DNA of 64,000 nt from Pseudoflavonifractor sp. Marseille-P3106 (GTDB lineage: Bacteria; Bacillota; Clostridia; Oscillospirales; Oscillospiraceae). Below the pieces are notes generated by a model. It made no database searches, was not told the origin of the DNA, and saw only the letters and a program-made list of their open reading frames with translations. The stretch is taken from contig LT827120.1 in assembly GCA_900169975.1 (NCBI GenBank), positions 62,001 to 126,000 on the forward strand, written 5' to 3'. Shown piece after piece: positions 41,696-50,551 of this stretch (the first letter of the stretch is position 1; each line of letters opens with the position of its first letter). Position numbers and translations under genes: made by a program.

Positions 41696-42637
41696 ATGGG
41701 TAAACGAATCGTGATCGCTCTGGGCGGCAACGCCCTGGGCAGCAACCTGCCCGAGCAGATGGTGGCCGTGAAGCAGACCTCCAGGGCCATCGCCGATCTC
41801 ATCCAGGCGGGCAACCAGGTGGTCATCGCCCACGGCAACGGCCCCCAGGTGGGCATGATCCAGAAGGCCATGGCCGAGCTCACCCGCACCGATCCGGAGA
41901 AGTACATCCCCTGCCCCCTCTCCGTCTGCGTGGCCATGAGCCAGGGCTACATCGGCTACGACCTGCAGAACGGCCTGCGGGAGGAGCTGCTGGACCGGGG
42001 CATCCAAAAGGGGGTCTCCACCGTGCTCACCCAGGTGGAGGTGGACCCCGCCGACCCCGCCTTCCAGCATCCCACCAAGCCCATCGGCGCCTTCATGAGC
42101 AAGGAAGAGGCCGACAGGCTGGTGGCCGAGCGCGGCTATGACGTCATCGAGGACGCCGGCCGGGGCTACCGCCGGGTGGTCGCCTCCCCCAAGCCCGTCT
42201 CCATCGTGGAGATCGAGTCCATCCGGGACATGGTGGACGCCGGACTGGTGGTGGTTGCCTGCGGCGGCGGCGGCATCCCCGTGTTCCAGACCGAGGGGCA
42301 TCACCTCAAGGGCGCGGCCGCCGTCATCGACAAGGACTTCGCCTCCTGCACCCTGGCCCAGCAGCTGGACGCCGACATGCTCATCATCCTCACCGCGGTG
42401 GAGAAGGTCGCTGTGAACTTCGGCAAGCCCGACCAGAAGTGGCTGGACGCCCTCACCCCGGAGCAGGCCCGGGCCTATATGGACGAGGGGCAGTTCGCCC
42501 CCGGCTCCATGCTCCCCAAGGTCCAGGCCGCCGTGGCCTTCGCCGAGAGCAAGCCCGGCCGCTCCGCCCTCATCACTCTGCTGGAGAAGGCCAAGGACGG
42601 CATCGAAGGCAAGACCGGCACCGTCATCCGCCGGTAA
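41696..42637 (+). CDS. arcC: Carbamate kinase
   Basis: A 313-residue amino-acid kinase. It has the N-terminal KRIVIALGGNALG loop, VVIAHGNGPQVG near residue 45, ACGGGGIPV near 187 and AAAVIDKDFASCTLAQQL. It makes ATP, CO2 and ammonia from carbamoyl phosphate. This is the ATP-yielding end of the ygeXYW pathway. ATG 41696 is reported; a TTG six bases earlier (41690) has better spacing from AGGAGG and could be used. A strong terminator follows. Confidence 0.95.
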   Translation: MGKRIVIALGGNALGSNLPEQMVAVKQTSRAIADLIQAGNQVVIAHGNGPQVGMIQKAMAELTRTDPEKYIPCPLSVCVAMSQGYIGYDLQNGLREELLDRGIQKGVSTVLTQVEVDPADPAFQHPTKPIGAFMSKEEADRLVAERGYDVIEDAGRGYRRVVASPKPVSIVEIESIRDMVDAGLVVVACGGGGIPVFQTEGHHLKGAAAVIDKDFASCTLAQQLDADMLIILTAVEKVAVNFGKPDQKWLDALTPEQARAYMDEGQFAPGSMLPKVQAAVAFAESKPGRSALITLLEKAKDGIEGKTGTVIRR

Positions 42638-42640
42638 AAC

Positions 42641-42680
42641 AGCAGACCCCCCGGCCGCATTTGCGGCCGGGGGGTCTGCT
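42641..42680. terminator. Bidirectional terminator
   Basis: AGCAGACCCCCCGGCCGCA and its complement form a 19-base stem with a TT loop between convergent arcC and the redoxin gene. Confidence 0.88.
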
Positions 42681-42719
42681 GTGAGAAAGGGTGGGACAGG
42701 TCCTGCCTCTGACTGCCGC

Positions 42720-43265
42720 TTATCCCAGCAGCGCCGCCAGCTCGGAGGGGCTCGGCACGTCGCCGACAGTCTTTCCGTAATGGGCGTAAGTAATGGTCAG
42801 CGCCTGATCCACCACGAACACGGCGGGGAGCTGGAGCTCATCCCCCTCGTAGTCTCCGTGCTGAAATCCGTTGGCCTTTGCCTTGGCAATCTTCCCCATA
42901 GTCTTCAGATCGACCATCTTCTCCTTGGAGGGGGCGGGCAGAATCTCAAATTGCCGGTAGAGCTTCTGCTCCGGGTCACAGATGATGGAGAAGGGCAGGT
43001 CACCCTCCTTCATCTGCCCGGCCAGCTTGGCGGGATCGGACTGGAGCACCACCAGCATCTGTCCGCCGGCACCGGCGATCTTATCGTGCTGGAGGGCGAA
43101 CTCATGGATATCATACTGGCAGAGCGTACAGCCGTAGTAGCGCAGAAAAACCAGAGCGGTCTTTCCCGCTGTCTTTTTCACCGTCTCAGAGAGCACGCAT
43201 CCAGCGGAAAATGGGGTATCATAGGTAAAATCGGGCATCTTTTCGCCCTGATTCAGCTTTGCCAT
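42720..43265 (-). CDS. Peroxiredoxin-like (AhpC/TSA family) redoxin
   Basis: A 181-residue thioredoxin-fold protein. The motif LVFLRYYGCTLCQYD carries a CxxC where peroxiredoxins have the peroxidatic cysteine, and LPAVFVVDQALTITYAHYG is the C-terminal half of the fold. It is closer to redoxin/thiol-disulfide proteins than to typical 2-Cys peroxiredoxins. ATG 43265 follows AAAGGAGT. It is the last gene of the minus-strand group with the C-S lyase, 109 bases after that gene. Confidence 0.8.
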   Translation of the reverse strand: MAKLNQGEKMPDFTYDTPFSAGCVLSETVKKTAGKTALVFLRYYGCTLCQYDIHEFALQHDKIAGAGGQMLVVLQSDPAKLAGQMKEGDLPFSIICDPEQKLYRQFEILPAPSKEKMVDLKTMGKIAKAKANGFQHGDYEGDELQLPAVFVVDQALTITYAHYGKTVGDVPSPSELAALLG

Positions 43266-43374
43266 TCCAAAGGACTCCTTTCGATCCGGGTTTGTCCGGT
43301 CATTTTTAAATATTATGGTATTTTAAATATTTGAATTCTGTCAACTATTTCCTGCTGCCGCGGCAAAGGAAAAA

Positions 43375-44574
43375 TCAAGCGTTGAACACATATTTGTCCA
43401 GCCGCTCAAAAGCCTCCTGGACACGGCTGAGGGGCAGGGCCAGATTCATACGAATGTGGCAGGGCCCGTGGAACGGACGCCCATCCTGCCAGATGACGCC
43501 CACGGCTACGCCGGCTTTCTGGAGCTCGTCAATGGTCTTGCCGTGCTTTTCACACCACTTGGTACAGTCAAGGAAGAGCATATAGGTGCCCTCTGGTTTG
43601 GACACCTCTACTCCCTCAAAATGTTTGGCAATATAGTCACAGGCAAAATTTACATTTCCGGTAATGGTCTCCCGCAATTCATCCACCCATTCATAGCCCT
43701 CAGGTTTGTAAGCTCCGATCAGCGCATGGATAGACAGCACATTTAAAGAGTCATAATGAGACAGGGAAGACTCTTTCTCCATTCTGTCCTGGAGCCACTT
43801 ATTGTAGACGATACGATAGCTGCCCACCAGTCCGGCCAGGTTAAAGGTCTTGGAAGGCGCGTAGATCGCTACTGTGCGGTTGCGGGCATCTTCAGACACA
43901 GACTGGGTGGGGATATGCTTGTGTCCGGAGAGAATAATGTCAGACCAGATCTCATCGGAAACCACAAATACATCGTGCTTCTTATAGATCTCCATCGCTT
44001 TCTCAATTTCCCAGCGTTCCCATACACGGCCACAGGGATTGTGGGGGGAGCAGAACACCGTAGCATGGATCTTGTTTTCCACGATCTTCTTTTCCATGTC
44101 CTCAAAATCCATGCGCCAAACGCCATCCGCGTCTTTCACCAGCGGCGAATGAACAATGCGATAGCCGTTGTTGGTAATGCAGTTGGTAAAGCCGATGTAG
44201 GTGGGAGAGTGCAGCAGCACGTTATCGCCCTTGGAGCAATAGATGTTCAAGGCGCTGACTACACCGCCCAAAACACCGTTTTCGTAGCCAATGCACTCTT
44301 TCGTCAGGCCGGTCACCCCGTTGCGGATCTCATGCCACTTGATGATGGAGTTAAAGTACTCGTCTGTAGGACGGAAATAGCCATAAGCGGGGTGCTTGGC
44401 CCGCTCAATGATAGCCTCCGGGATTGTAGGTACTGTAGGGAAATTCATATCGGCCACCCACATGGGAATTTTGTCAAAACCCTCCCGAACTGCGGCACCC
44501 GGAATGGGAATGTTCTCCACAGCAATGGCATCCTTCCCCTGCCGATTCATGATAGACGTAAAATCGTATTTCAT
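43375..44574 (-). CDS. PatB/MalY-like C-S lyase (PLP aminotransferase fold)
   Basis: A 399-residue fold-type I PLP enzyme. The start KIPMWVADMNFPTVPTIPEAI and YGYFRPTDEYFNSIIKWH are typical of PatB/MalY cystathionine beta-lyases. The PLP lysine is in APSKTFNLAGL, with VVSDEIWSDI preceding it. The C-terminal arginine segment is GPCHIRMNLALP. It would cleave cystathionine, cysteine or cysteine conjugates to pyruvate, ammonia and a thiol. It is downstream of a DUF401 membrane protein and an amino acid permease on the same strand. Lower GC and different codon use from genes on either side. Confidence 0.87.
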   Translation of the reverse strand: MKYDFTSIMNRQGKDAIAVENIPIPGAAVREGFDKIPMWVADMNFPTVPTIPEAIIERAKHPAYGYFRPTDEYFNSIIKWHEIRNGVTGLTKECIGYENGVLGGVVSALNIYCSKGDNVLLHSPTYIGFTNCITNNGYRIVHSPLVKDADGVWRMDFEDMEKKIVENKIHATVFCSPHNPCGRVWERWEIEKAMEIYKKHDVFVVSDEIWSDIILSGHKHIPTQSVSEDARNRTVAIYAPSKTFNLAGLVGSYRIVYNKWLQDRMEKESSLSHYDSLNVLSIHALIGAYKPEGYEWVDELRETITGNVNFACDYIAKHFEGVEVSKPEGTYMLFLDCTKWCEKHGKTIDELQKAGVAVGVIWQDGRPFHGPCHIRMNLALPLSRVQEAFERLDKYVFNA

Positions 44575-44676
44575 ATTTTTCTTTCCTTTCTTTCGCTATG
44601 TTTGCTATGATTGTTTAATACGTTCATAGTTAAGCTGATTATATCATTATATGCTTTCATATGATACCCCTTTTAA

Positions 44677-45894
44677 TCACAACCCGAAGGCTGAGAGTAA
44701 AAAATAATAGCCGAATGAGAGAATTGCGAATGTAACAATCATAGGCATGGTCTTAACGGCCATGGCTCCCAGTGACACGTGAAAATCTTCCGCGCAGAGC
44801 GTCAGGCAGATGTGGACCGGGGAAATCTGCATGGCGGCATAGTTCATACACATCAGTAGAATAAAGAGGGACAGCGCTGGGCCACCATTGAGGGAGGCCA
44901 TAGCCATCGGCATGCACAATACAATGATCCCCTGGCTTCCCGCCACAATTGCCCCGAAAAAGAAGATCAGGGCAAAGACCAGAAAGGTGGGGATGGGAAG
45001 ATGGGAGAAAAACTCCGGAAACTTGCTGATTACGCCAGTGGCGGCCAGCACTTCCTTAAAAATCATGACCAGCCAGGTGCTCAGCATCAGCTTGCCTTCA
45101 AAGGCCGTCCGGAAAAAGGGAATCAATTCCCCAAAGGAAAATTTGTTGACAAATACATTGATAATGATGCAGACCAACACTGCCACTTCCACCGGCAACT
45201 TAAAAACCAGGATGAGTGCAATGGCCAGTCCAATAGCCCAAATGCTTTTTGCCAGAAGTTTCCAGTAATAGCTTTTGGGCTGGTCGGGAACCATACCGGT
45301 ATCCTTGGGAATCCGGCGCAGATATACTACATAACCAGCAATAAAGAGAGCCACAACCATGGGAAGCATAGCCAGCACAAAGCTGCTGACGCTTACCGCG
45401 CCATTGGTCAGACCTACGGCTATGAAAATAGTGGTATAGGTAGGCAGAAAGCTCTCTGAAATATGTCGAAAATAAGAAGTGACTGCCGCCTTCTCCGGCG
45501 TGGTGAGCTCATCTCCAACGCTCTCCCGGACAATGGGCCCGCAGATTAGCACAGTGCTGGCCGCCGGTAGGCAACCCAGCAGGAATGGTGCTACCGAAAC
45601 ATTGACCCGGCGATTGTTGAACAGGCCGTTCAGCGCCACTTGGGAGTTGCTTAGATTTTTGCGTTTTTCCATCATACGCTGCAGAAACGTGATGGCGTAG
45701 AACACCAAAAGAGCCTCAATGGTAGTCCAGCTGGTGGCTCCCTTTACAACCGCAGTCCACGTCACGTTTGCCGGCAGCCGATACAACAGGATCGCACCAA
45801 TGGTGGCCACTGCCATTGCCACCGACAGCGGTTTTTTTAGCCACATGACGATGATGATAATGGCGAATACCGCCAGAAGTTTTGCAATATCCAC
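44677..45894 (-). CDS. DUF401 family membrane protein
   Basis: A 405-residue membrane protein with about ten hydrophobic helices, matching the DUF401 family (PF04165), which belongs to the ion-transporter-like permeases. The start is a GTG at 45894 with AAAGGAGG upstream (VDIAKLLAVFAIIIIVMW). Features include FLLGCLPAASTVLICGPIVRESVGDEL and SPVHICLTLCAEDF. It is probably a secondary carrier for an organic anion or amino acid, but no member has a certain substrate. It lies between the amino acid permease and the C-S lyase gene. Confidence 0.8.
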   Translation of the reverse strand: MDIAKLLAVFAIIIIVMWLKKPLSVAMAVATIGAILLYRLPANVTWTAVVKGATSWTTIEALLVFYAITFLQRMMEKRKNLSNSQVALNGLFNNRRVNVSVAPFLLGCLPAASTVLICGPIVRESVGDELTTPEKAAVTSYFRHISESFLPTYTTIFIAVGLTNGAVSVSSFVLAMLPMVVALFIAGYVVYLRRIPKDTGMVPDQPKSYYWKLLAKSIWAIGLAIALILVFKLPVEVAVLVCIIINVFVNKFSFGELIPFFRTAFEGKLMLSTWLVMIFKEVLAATGVISKFPEFFSHLPIPTFLVFALIFFFGAIVAGSQGIIVLCMPMAMASLNGGPALSLFILLMCMNYAAMQISPVHICLTLCAEDFHVSLGAMAVKTMPMIVTFAILSFGYYFLLSAFGL

Positions 45895-45985
45895 AGGAAA
45901 TATCCTCCTTTGGGAGTTGCCGGATCGCCTGGTCCGCCCTCTCCAATCGGTCAAATCAGGTTCGCACATAAGTCTCGGACAGGCG

Positions 45986-46016
45986 GCGGAGAGCCGGACC
46001 CTGTCCGGCCCTCCGC
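45986..46016 (-). other. Strong hairpin between permease and DUF401 genes
   Basis: GCGGAG-A-GCCGGAC pairs with GTCCGGC-C-CTCCGC. No T run follows on the minus strand, so it is more likely an mRNA processing or stability element than a terminator. Confidence 0.45.
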
Positions 46017-46068
46017 TGACACAAATGTCCGTATTATTTCAACTTGCTTTGGGATGTTTTTGGCAAAT

Positions 46069-47403
46069 TTAAGCCTTCTCGTAGCTAATTTCCATGTGCG
46101 CATGCTTGCTGCGAACGGCACCAAACACCAGCGCCACCGCAATGACGACAAAGTTGACGATCTGCAGGGTCCGGGTTAAGCGGGTAAAATTGAGATAGAC
46201 ATTAAACGCGCAAGCCAGTGTTCCAATGGCAGAGACCGCTTTCAGCATGCCATTGCTGACTTTAAATTTAGACGTTGCCCACTCTTCAGGGCAGACCCGT
46301 GGCAGTTTCCAGGTAAAGGCGCAAATCATCATGACGGTCACATTGGAGGCCACTAGGCACATATTGCCCAGCGCAGAGACGCTCAGTCCAGTTGCAATGC
46401 AGATAAAGGCAATCACATAAAGGACCCCCAAAATGATCACAGGGGTATTGTGCTTGTTCAGCTTCGCCAAGCCCGCAGGTAGCCATCCATCGTCGCAGGC
46501 CTGCATGGTGGGCTTAGGTGCCCATGCCATCTGGGAGTTCAACGTGGAAACCAGTGCGAAGCCTGCACCGCAAACCATGAAGAACACATACAGAGGCTTG
46601 GAGAGAATTGTCTTAGCTACCAGAGACAGGTTCTGGCCCGCCACCTGATCCAGCGGCAGGACTCCGCCAGCCACAACGCCAATCACGGCGTACAATGCCG
46701 CCACGACCAGGGTAGAAATAATGATGGTCAGAGGAATATCGCGGGTGGGGTTCTTGGCTTCAGCGGAGAGATCAATAACACAGGTCGCGCCGCCGGTGGC
46801 AAAGGTCAGCAGTCCGCTGGCCTGGAGCAGGCCTAACAGCCCGTCTGTCATAAATGTAGACTCCTCATAGTAATTGGGAGCCAGCTTCGTCACTCCGATA
46901 GCCGCAAACATGCCCAGCGCCACAATTAGACAACCCACGATAATGTTCTGGGCCTTAGCAAATTTGTCAATTCCCATACAGTTCAAAATCATAAACAGTG
47001 TCAGCAAAACCAGGGCAACTACCTTTTCGTCGCCAACACCAAACAGGGACACAAAGTAGCTTGCAAAAGATAAGGCATACATAGAGAGTGACAAATTGGA
47101 AAAAATGTAAATAATGCTATAAGCGCCTGCCAGTTTCTCCCCGCCCAGCATTGCCACCATGGTATATCGGCCTCCGCGGAGTCGCACGGTCCCAGAGATA
47201 AACAGCATGGGTAAGAATTGACAAATTGTGATGATTGCCGCAATGCCGAGGGCAATGGGGATAGAACGGCCTGTCATGGCCAACGCTGCTCCCAGCAGGG
47301 TCATAATACCCGCGCCAATAATCTGGCCAACCGCCGCCCCCATTAAATCCCAAAAGCCCAACACCTGTTTAAGTTGCTTGGTGGATCCTCCATTCATTGC
47401 CAT
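46069..47403 (-). CDS. APC family amino acid permease
   Basis: A 444-residue protein with about twelve helices. TM1 has VLGFWDLMGAAVGQIIGAGIMTLLG with the GxG backbone-binding motif of APC carriers, and TM6 lies in ASGLLTFATGGATCVIDLSAEAKNPTRDIP. It imports an amino acid by proton symport or exchange. AAAGGAGG precedes ATG 47403. It is the first gene of the minus-strand operon with DUF401, C-S lyase and redoxin genes, so a sulfur amino acid is a plausible substrate (inference). Confidence 0.88.
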   Translation of the reverse strand: MAMNGGSTKQLKQVLGFWDLMGAAVGQIIGAGIMTLLGAALAMTGRSIPIALGIAAIITICQFLPMLFISGTVRLRGGRYTMVAMLGGEKLAGAYSIIYIFSNLSLSMYALSFASYFVSLFGVGDEKVVALVLLTLFMILNCMGIDKFAKAQNIIVGCLIVALGMFAAIGVTKLAPNYYEESTFMTDGLLGLLQASGLLTFATGGATCVIDLSAEAKNPTRDIPLTIIISTLVVAALYAVIGVVAGGVLPLDQVAGQNLSLVAKTILSKPLYVFFMVCGAGFALVSTLNSQMAWAPKPTMQACDDGWLPAGLAKLNKHNTPVIILGVLYVIAFICIATGLSVSALGNMCLVASNVTVMMICAFTWKLPRVCPEEWATSKFKVSNGMLKAVSAIGTLACAFNVYLNFTRLTRTLQIVNFVVIAVALVFGAVRSKHAHMEISYEKA

Positions 47404-47508
47404 GTCGGATTTCCTCCTTTAATTTTTCCCTAGTTTCCTATCATAAAAGCGGGCCCGCTTTTATTTCTCCCTCACCTGTTTCTTTTCCATAGCCGCGTCA
47501 TTCAAGCG

Positions 47509-47522
47509 CTTTAATATTAAAG
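47509..47522. promoter_or_regulatory. Perfect palindrome, candidate operator of the permease operon
   Basis: CTTTAATATTAAAG is a 14-base perfect palindrome located just after the predicted transcription start of the permease operon; a suitable site for a MarR-type or other dimeric regulator. Confidence 0.5.
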
Positions 47523-47545
47523 TATATTAATCATTAAGTGTATTC

Positions 47546-47573
47546 ATAATACCACATTGCAGGTAATCGTCAA
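47546..47573 (-). promoter_or_regulatory. Promoter of the permease-DUF401-lyase operon
   Basis: On the minus strand: -35 TTGACG (47573-47568), 16-base spacer, -10 TATTAT (47551-47546). Confidence 0.6.
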
Positions 47574-47666
47574 GTCTATTTTTGCGCTTTTTCAACAGTT
47601 CTGCACTTCCTACAAATCTTCTTTCCCCTCTTTGTAAAAAATACACAGAAATTTGGCCTAAAACAG

Positions 47667-47697
47667 AAAAAGGCCGGACAGCAAAAGCTGTCCGGCC
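47667..47697 (-). terminator. Terminator of the marR-type gene
   Basis: GGCCGGACAGC-AAAA-GCTGTCCGGCC, followed on the minus strand by TTTTTCTG. Confidence 0.85.
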
Positions 47698-47732
47698 CAT
47701 TTGCCGTTGGGGATCCGTTTGCGGCACCGCGG

Positions 47733-48233
47733 TCAGTCCTTCTCCCCCTGCTGCATGAACTTCTCCCGGCTCCTTCGCACGTCTCCCCGGTATGCCTCGT
47801 TGACTCTTTCCTGCACCCGGATGTGGTGCTCCAGCTCCTCGTCCGTAAAATTCTTCAGCAGCAGGAAGGTCTCCTTCTGGCACTCCCGGTTAAACTTCTG
47901 GTGGTCTTCATAGACCCGCATTCCGCCTTCTGTGAGCTTCAGGTTGTACTGCCGGTTGTTGTTCCGGTTCCGGGTCTGCTCCACCCACCCCTTTTCCTTC
48001 AGCTTGCGCACGATCTGCGAACAGGCGCTGGCCGTCTTTTTCAGAATGTTTCCCAGGTCGGTAATGGTGATGCCCGGGTAGACCGCGATGAGGTCAATAA
48101 TATGACCCTCCGCCTGATACAGAATGTTGTCTCCGTAGTGGTGGGGCAGGGAATCATACTCGCACATCAGGTCATATGCCTCGTCCTGTGCTTCCCAGAG
48201 CCGCCGAAGCAGCTTTTCTCGCTTCTCTCCCAT
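47733..48233 (-). CDS. MarR family transcriptional regulator
   Basis: A 166-residue winged-helix protein. The recognition region is PGITITDLGNILKKTASACSQIVRKLKEKGWVEQTRNRNNNRQYNLKLTEGG (about 60-110), with dimerisation helices at both ends. GGAGGGTCC precedes ATG 48233. It has its own promoter (48260-48287) and terminator. It is divergent from the RsiV-like lipoprotein gene, and the amino-acid permease operon lies downstream. It could control either. Confidence 0.87.
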   Translation of the reverse strand: MGEKREKLLRRLWEAQDEAYDLMCEYDSLPHHYGDNILYQAEGHIIDLIAVYPGITITDLGNILKKTASACSQIVRKLKEKGWVEQTRNRNNNRQYNLKLTEGGMRVYEDHQKFNRECQKETFLLLKNFTDEELEHHIRVQERVNEAYRGDVRRSREKFMQQGEKD

Positions 48234-48259
48234 TGCCGGACCCTCCTTTTTCTTTCTTC

Positions 48260-48287
48260 TTATTATAGCAGGTTCATGATCCCTCGC
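48260..48287 (-). promoter_or_regulatory. Promoter of the marR-type gene
   Basis: On the minus strand: -35 TTGCGA (48287-48282), 16-base spacer, -10 TATAAT (48265-48260). Confidence 0.6.
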
Positions 48288-48309
48288 AAGCGGAAGTTCC
48301 CAAAATTTC

Positions 48310-48338
48310 TTTACCCTGGACCGTTTGCGTGGTAAACT
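48310..48338 (+). promoter_or_regulatory. Weak promoter of the RsiV-like lipoprotein gene
   Basis: -35 TTTACC (48310-48315), 17-base spacer, -10 TAAACT (48333-48338). Confidence 0.4.
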
Positions 48339-48377
48339 GGGAAAAGAAATTCTTCCCACTTCAGAAAGGAGGCCCTT

Positions 48378-49181
48378 ATGACTCGTAAATTTTTGCTTTC
48401 TCTGGCCCTGTGCCTTCTGCTTTCCGGATGCTCCACCGTGGCGGAACACACTTCCTCCGCTCCCGTCTCCCCCATTCCTTCGGCCGAACCCACGCCCCCT
48501 GCCGCCACCGCCCGCACCGCGCCCGAGTGGGGAGAGCAGGTCTACATGACCGCCTATGTGGCCGAGGGCCGGGAGGCCCCCGTCTTTTCCCCCGAATATC
48601 GCTTGCCCGAGATCAAGAATGCCGCGGGCGACCCCGCCTACGAGGCGATCAACACCTTTTATGCCGGGGCCCTGTCCGACCTGGCCGCTTCGGCCGCCGA
48701 GGTGTCCGGCTGGGCGGTGGACGACTACAAGACCGCCCAGGCCGCCGGGTATCCCTTCTATGAATATGTGGACACCGAATCCTACGAGCTGACGCTGGAG
48801 ACCGCCGCCCGGGTCAGCTTCCTGCGCAGCCATTACAGCAACTCCGGCGGCCCGTCCCCCGTCCTCTACCCCATCGGGGACACCTTTGACCTGACCACCG
48901 GTGCCCGCCTCTCCTTTGCCGACCTTTTCTCCTGCCCGGCAGAAGAGGCCCGGAGCGCCGTGCTGGAGCGGGTCCTGTCCCTCAATGAGCTGGGCGCCTA
49001 CGCCGGAACGGTGCTGGATGCCGATCTGCTCCGAAACGCCTATGATCCCGAGCACTTCTATCTCACCGAGGACAGCCTGGTGTGCTACTTTCCGGAGGGT
49101 GACCTTCCACACGCGGCGGGGTCCCCCACGTTTGCCATTCCCTATCCAGAATTAAAGGAGATCATGCGCCCATGGGAGTAA
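48378..49181 (+). CDS. Lipoprotein with RsiV-like DUF3298 domain
   Basis: A 267-residue lipoprotein. The signal RKFLLSLALCLLLSGCS places the lipidated cysteine near residue 18. A Pro/Thr/Ala linker follows. The C-terminal 200 residues look like the DUF4163/DUF3298 pair of RsiV and PdaC: YRLPEIKNAAGDPAYEAINTFY, PIGDTFDLTTGARLSFADLF, FYLTEDSLVCYFPEGDL, and FAIPYPELKEIM. RsiV binds lysozyme; other members have no known ligand. No sigma factor gene is adjacent. It overlaps rlmD by ten bases. Confidence 0.82.
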   Translation: MTRKFLLSLALCLLLSGCSTVAEHTSSAPVSPIPSAEPTPPAATARTAPEWGEQVYMTAYVAEGREAPVFSPEYRLPEIKNAAGDPAYEAINTFYAGALSDLAASAAEVSGWAVDDYKTAQAAGYPFYEYVDTESYELTLETAARVSFLRSHYSNSGGPSPVLYPIGDTFDLTTGARLSFADLFSCPAEEARSAVLERVLSLNELGAYAGTVLDADLLRNAYDPEHFYLTEDSLVCYFPEGDLPHAAGSPTFAIPYPELKEIMRPWE

Positions 49182-50551
49182 CCAAAAAAACGCCCCCCGC
49201 AAACCCTGTCCCGCTCACCATTGACGGCTACGGTGCCTCCGGCGAGGGGGTTGCCCGCCTGCCCGACGGGATGGCCTGCTTCGTCACCGGCGCTCTGCGG
49301 GGGGAGTCCTGCGCGGTCCGCCTGGACAAGGTGGGCAGATCCGCCGCCTGGGGCCATGCCGAACGGATCCTCACCCCCTCCCCCGCCCGGCTTGCGTCCG
49401 ACTGCCCCTGGGACTCCCACTGCGGCGGCTGCGCCCTCCGGCACATGACCTATGCCGAGGAGCTGGCTTTCAAGCGGCAGAAGGTTGATGACTGCCTCCG
49501 TCGCATCGGCGGCTGTGAGGTTCCCGTCTCAGAGATCTATGGAGCAAAGGAGACCGTGCGTTACCGAAATAAGGTCCAGTTCCCCGTCTCCCAAACCGCC
49601 ATCGGCTTCTACGCCTCCGGCACACACTCGGTCACCGACGTCTCCGACTGCCTGCTCCAGCCCGAGAGCGCCGCCCGCATCCGGCAGGCGGTCAAGGACT
49701 TTATGGCGGCCAACAGCATCCCCGCCTATGACGAGCGGACCGGGACCGGCCTGCTCCGCCACCTCTATGTCCGCACCAATCGCGCCGGGGAGAGCCTGTG
49801 CTGTCTGCTGGTCAACGGAAAAGCCCTCCCCCGGGAGGCCGAGCTGGCGGCGGCGCTCCGCGCCGCGGAACCCGGTCTGCGGGGGATCGTGCTGGGGGTA
49901 AACGAGAAGCGGGGCAACGTCATCCTGGGAGACTCCTACCGCACCCTCTGGGGGGACGACTTCCTTATGGACACCCTCTGCGGCCTCTCCTTCCGGCTGT
50001 CAGTGCCCTCCTTTTATCAGGTGAATGCCGACCAGGCCGAGGTCCTTTACGGCCTGGCCCTGGACTACGCCGCCCTCGCAGGGACGGAGACCGTGCTGGA
50101 CCTCTACTGCGGCATCGGCACCATCACGCTCTGTCTGGCCCGCCGGGCGGGGCGTGTGCTCGGAGCGGAGGTGGTGCCCCAGGCCATCGATGACGCCCGG
50201 GAGAACGCCCGGCGCAACGGCATTGAAAACGCAGAATTTTTCTGCGGAGACGCCGCCAATCTGGCCGCCCGCTTCGCCGCCGAAGGCACCCGCCCCGACG
50301 TGGTGACGGTGGACCCGCCCCGAAAGGGCCTGGCCCCCCAGGTGGTGGAATCCATCGCCGAGATGGCCCCCCGGCGGGTGGTCTACGTCTCCTGCGACCC
50401 CGCCACCCTGGCCCGGGACGTCAAGCGCTTTGCACAGCTGGGATATCTCGTCCAAAAGGCCGCCGCCGTGGATCTTTTCCCCAGAACGGCCCATGTGGAG
50501 ACGGTGGCCCTTTTGTCCAAACGCAATCCCAAGCAGCCCATCGAGGCATAG
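49172..50551 (+). CDS. rlmD: 23S rRNA (uracil-5-)-methyltransferase RlmD-like
   Basis: A 459-residue class I methyltransferase. An N-terminal TRAM-like domain (to about 65) precedes the iron-sulfur cysteines (DCPWDSHCGGC). The SAM motif is VLDLYCGIGTITLCLA near 308. DPPRKG and the catalytic YVSCDPATLARDV are intact. It methylates U1939 or U747 of 23S rRNA. The N terminus overlaps the lipoprotein gene by ten bases. The reading frame continues past an amber stop into an extension seen in some clostridial homologues (see next entry). Confidence 0.92.
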   Translation: MGVTKKTPPANPVPLTIDGYGASGEGVARLPDGMACFVTGALRGESCAVRLDKVGRSAAWGHAERILTPSPARLASDCPWDSHCGGCALRHMTYAEELAFKRQKVDDCLRRIGGCEVPVSEIYGAKETVRYRNKVQFPVSQTAIGFYASGTHSVTDVSDCLLQPESAARIRQAVKDFMAANSIPAYDERTGTGLLRHLYVRTNRAGESLCCLLVNGKALPREAELAAALRAAEPGLRGIVLGVNEKRGNVILGDSYRTLWGDDFLMDTLCGLSFRLSVPSFYQVNADQAEVLYGLALDYAALAGTETVLDLYCGIGTITLCLARRAGRVLGAEVVPQAIDDARENARRNGIENAEFFCGDAANLAARFAAEGTRPDVVTVDPPRKGLAPQVVESIAEMAPRRVVYVSCDPATLARDVKRFAQLGYLVQKAAAVDLFPRTAHVETVALLSKRNPKQPIEA

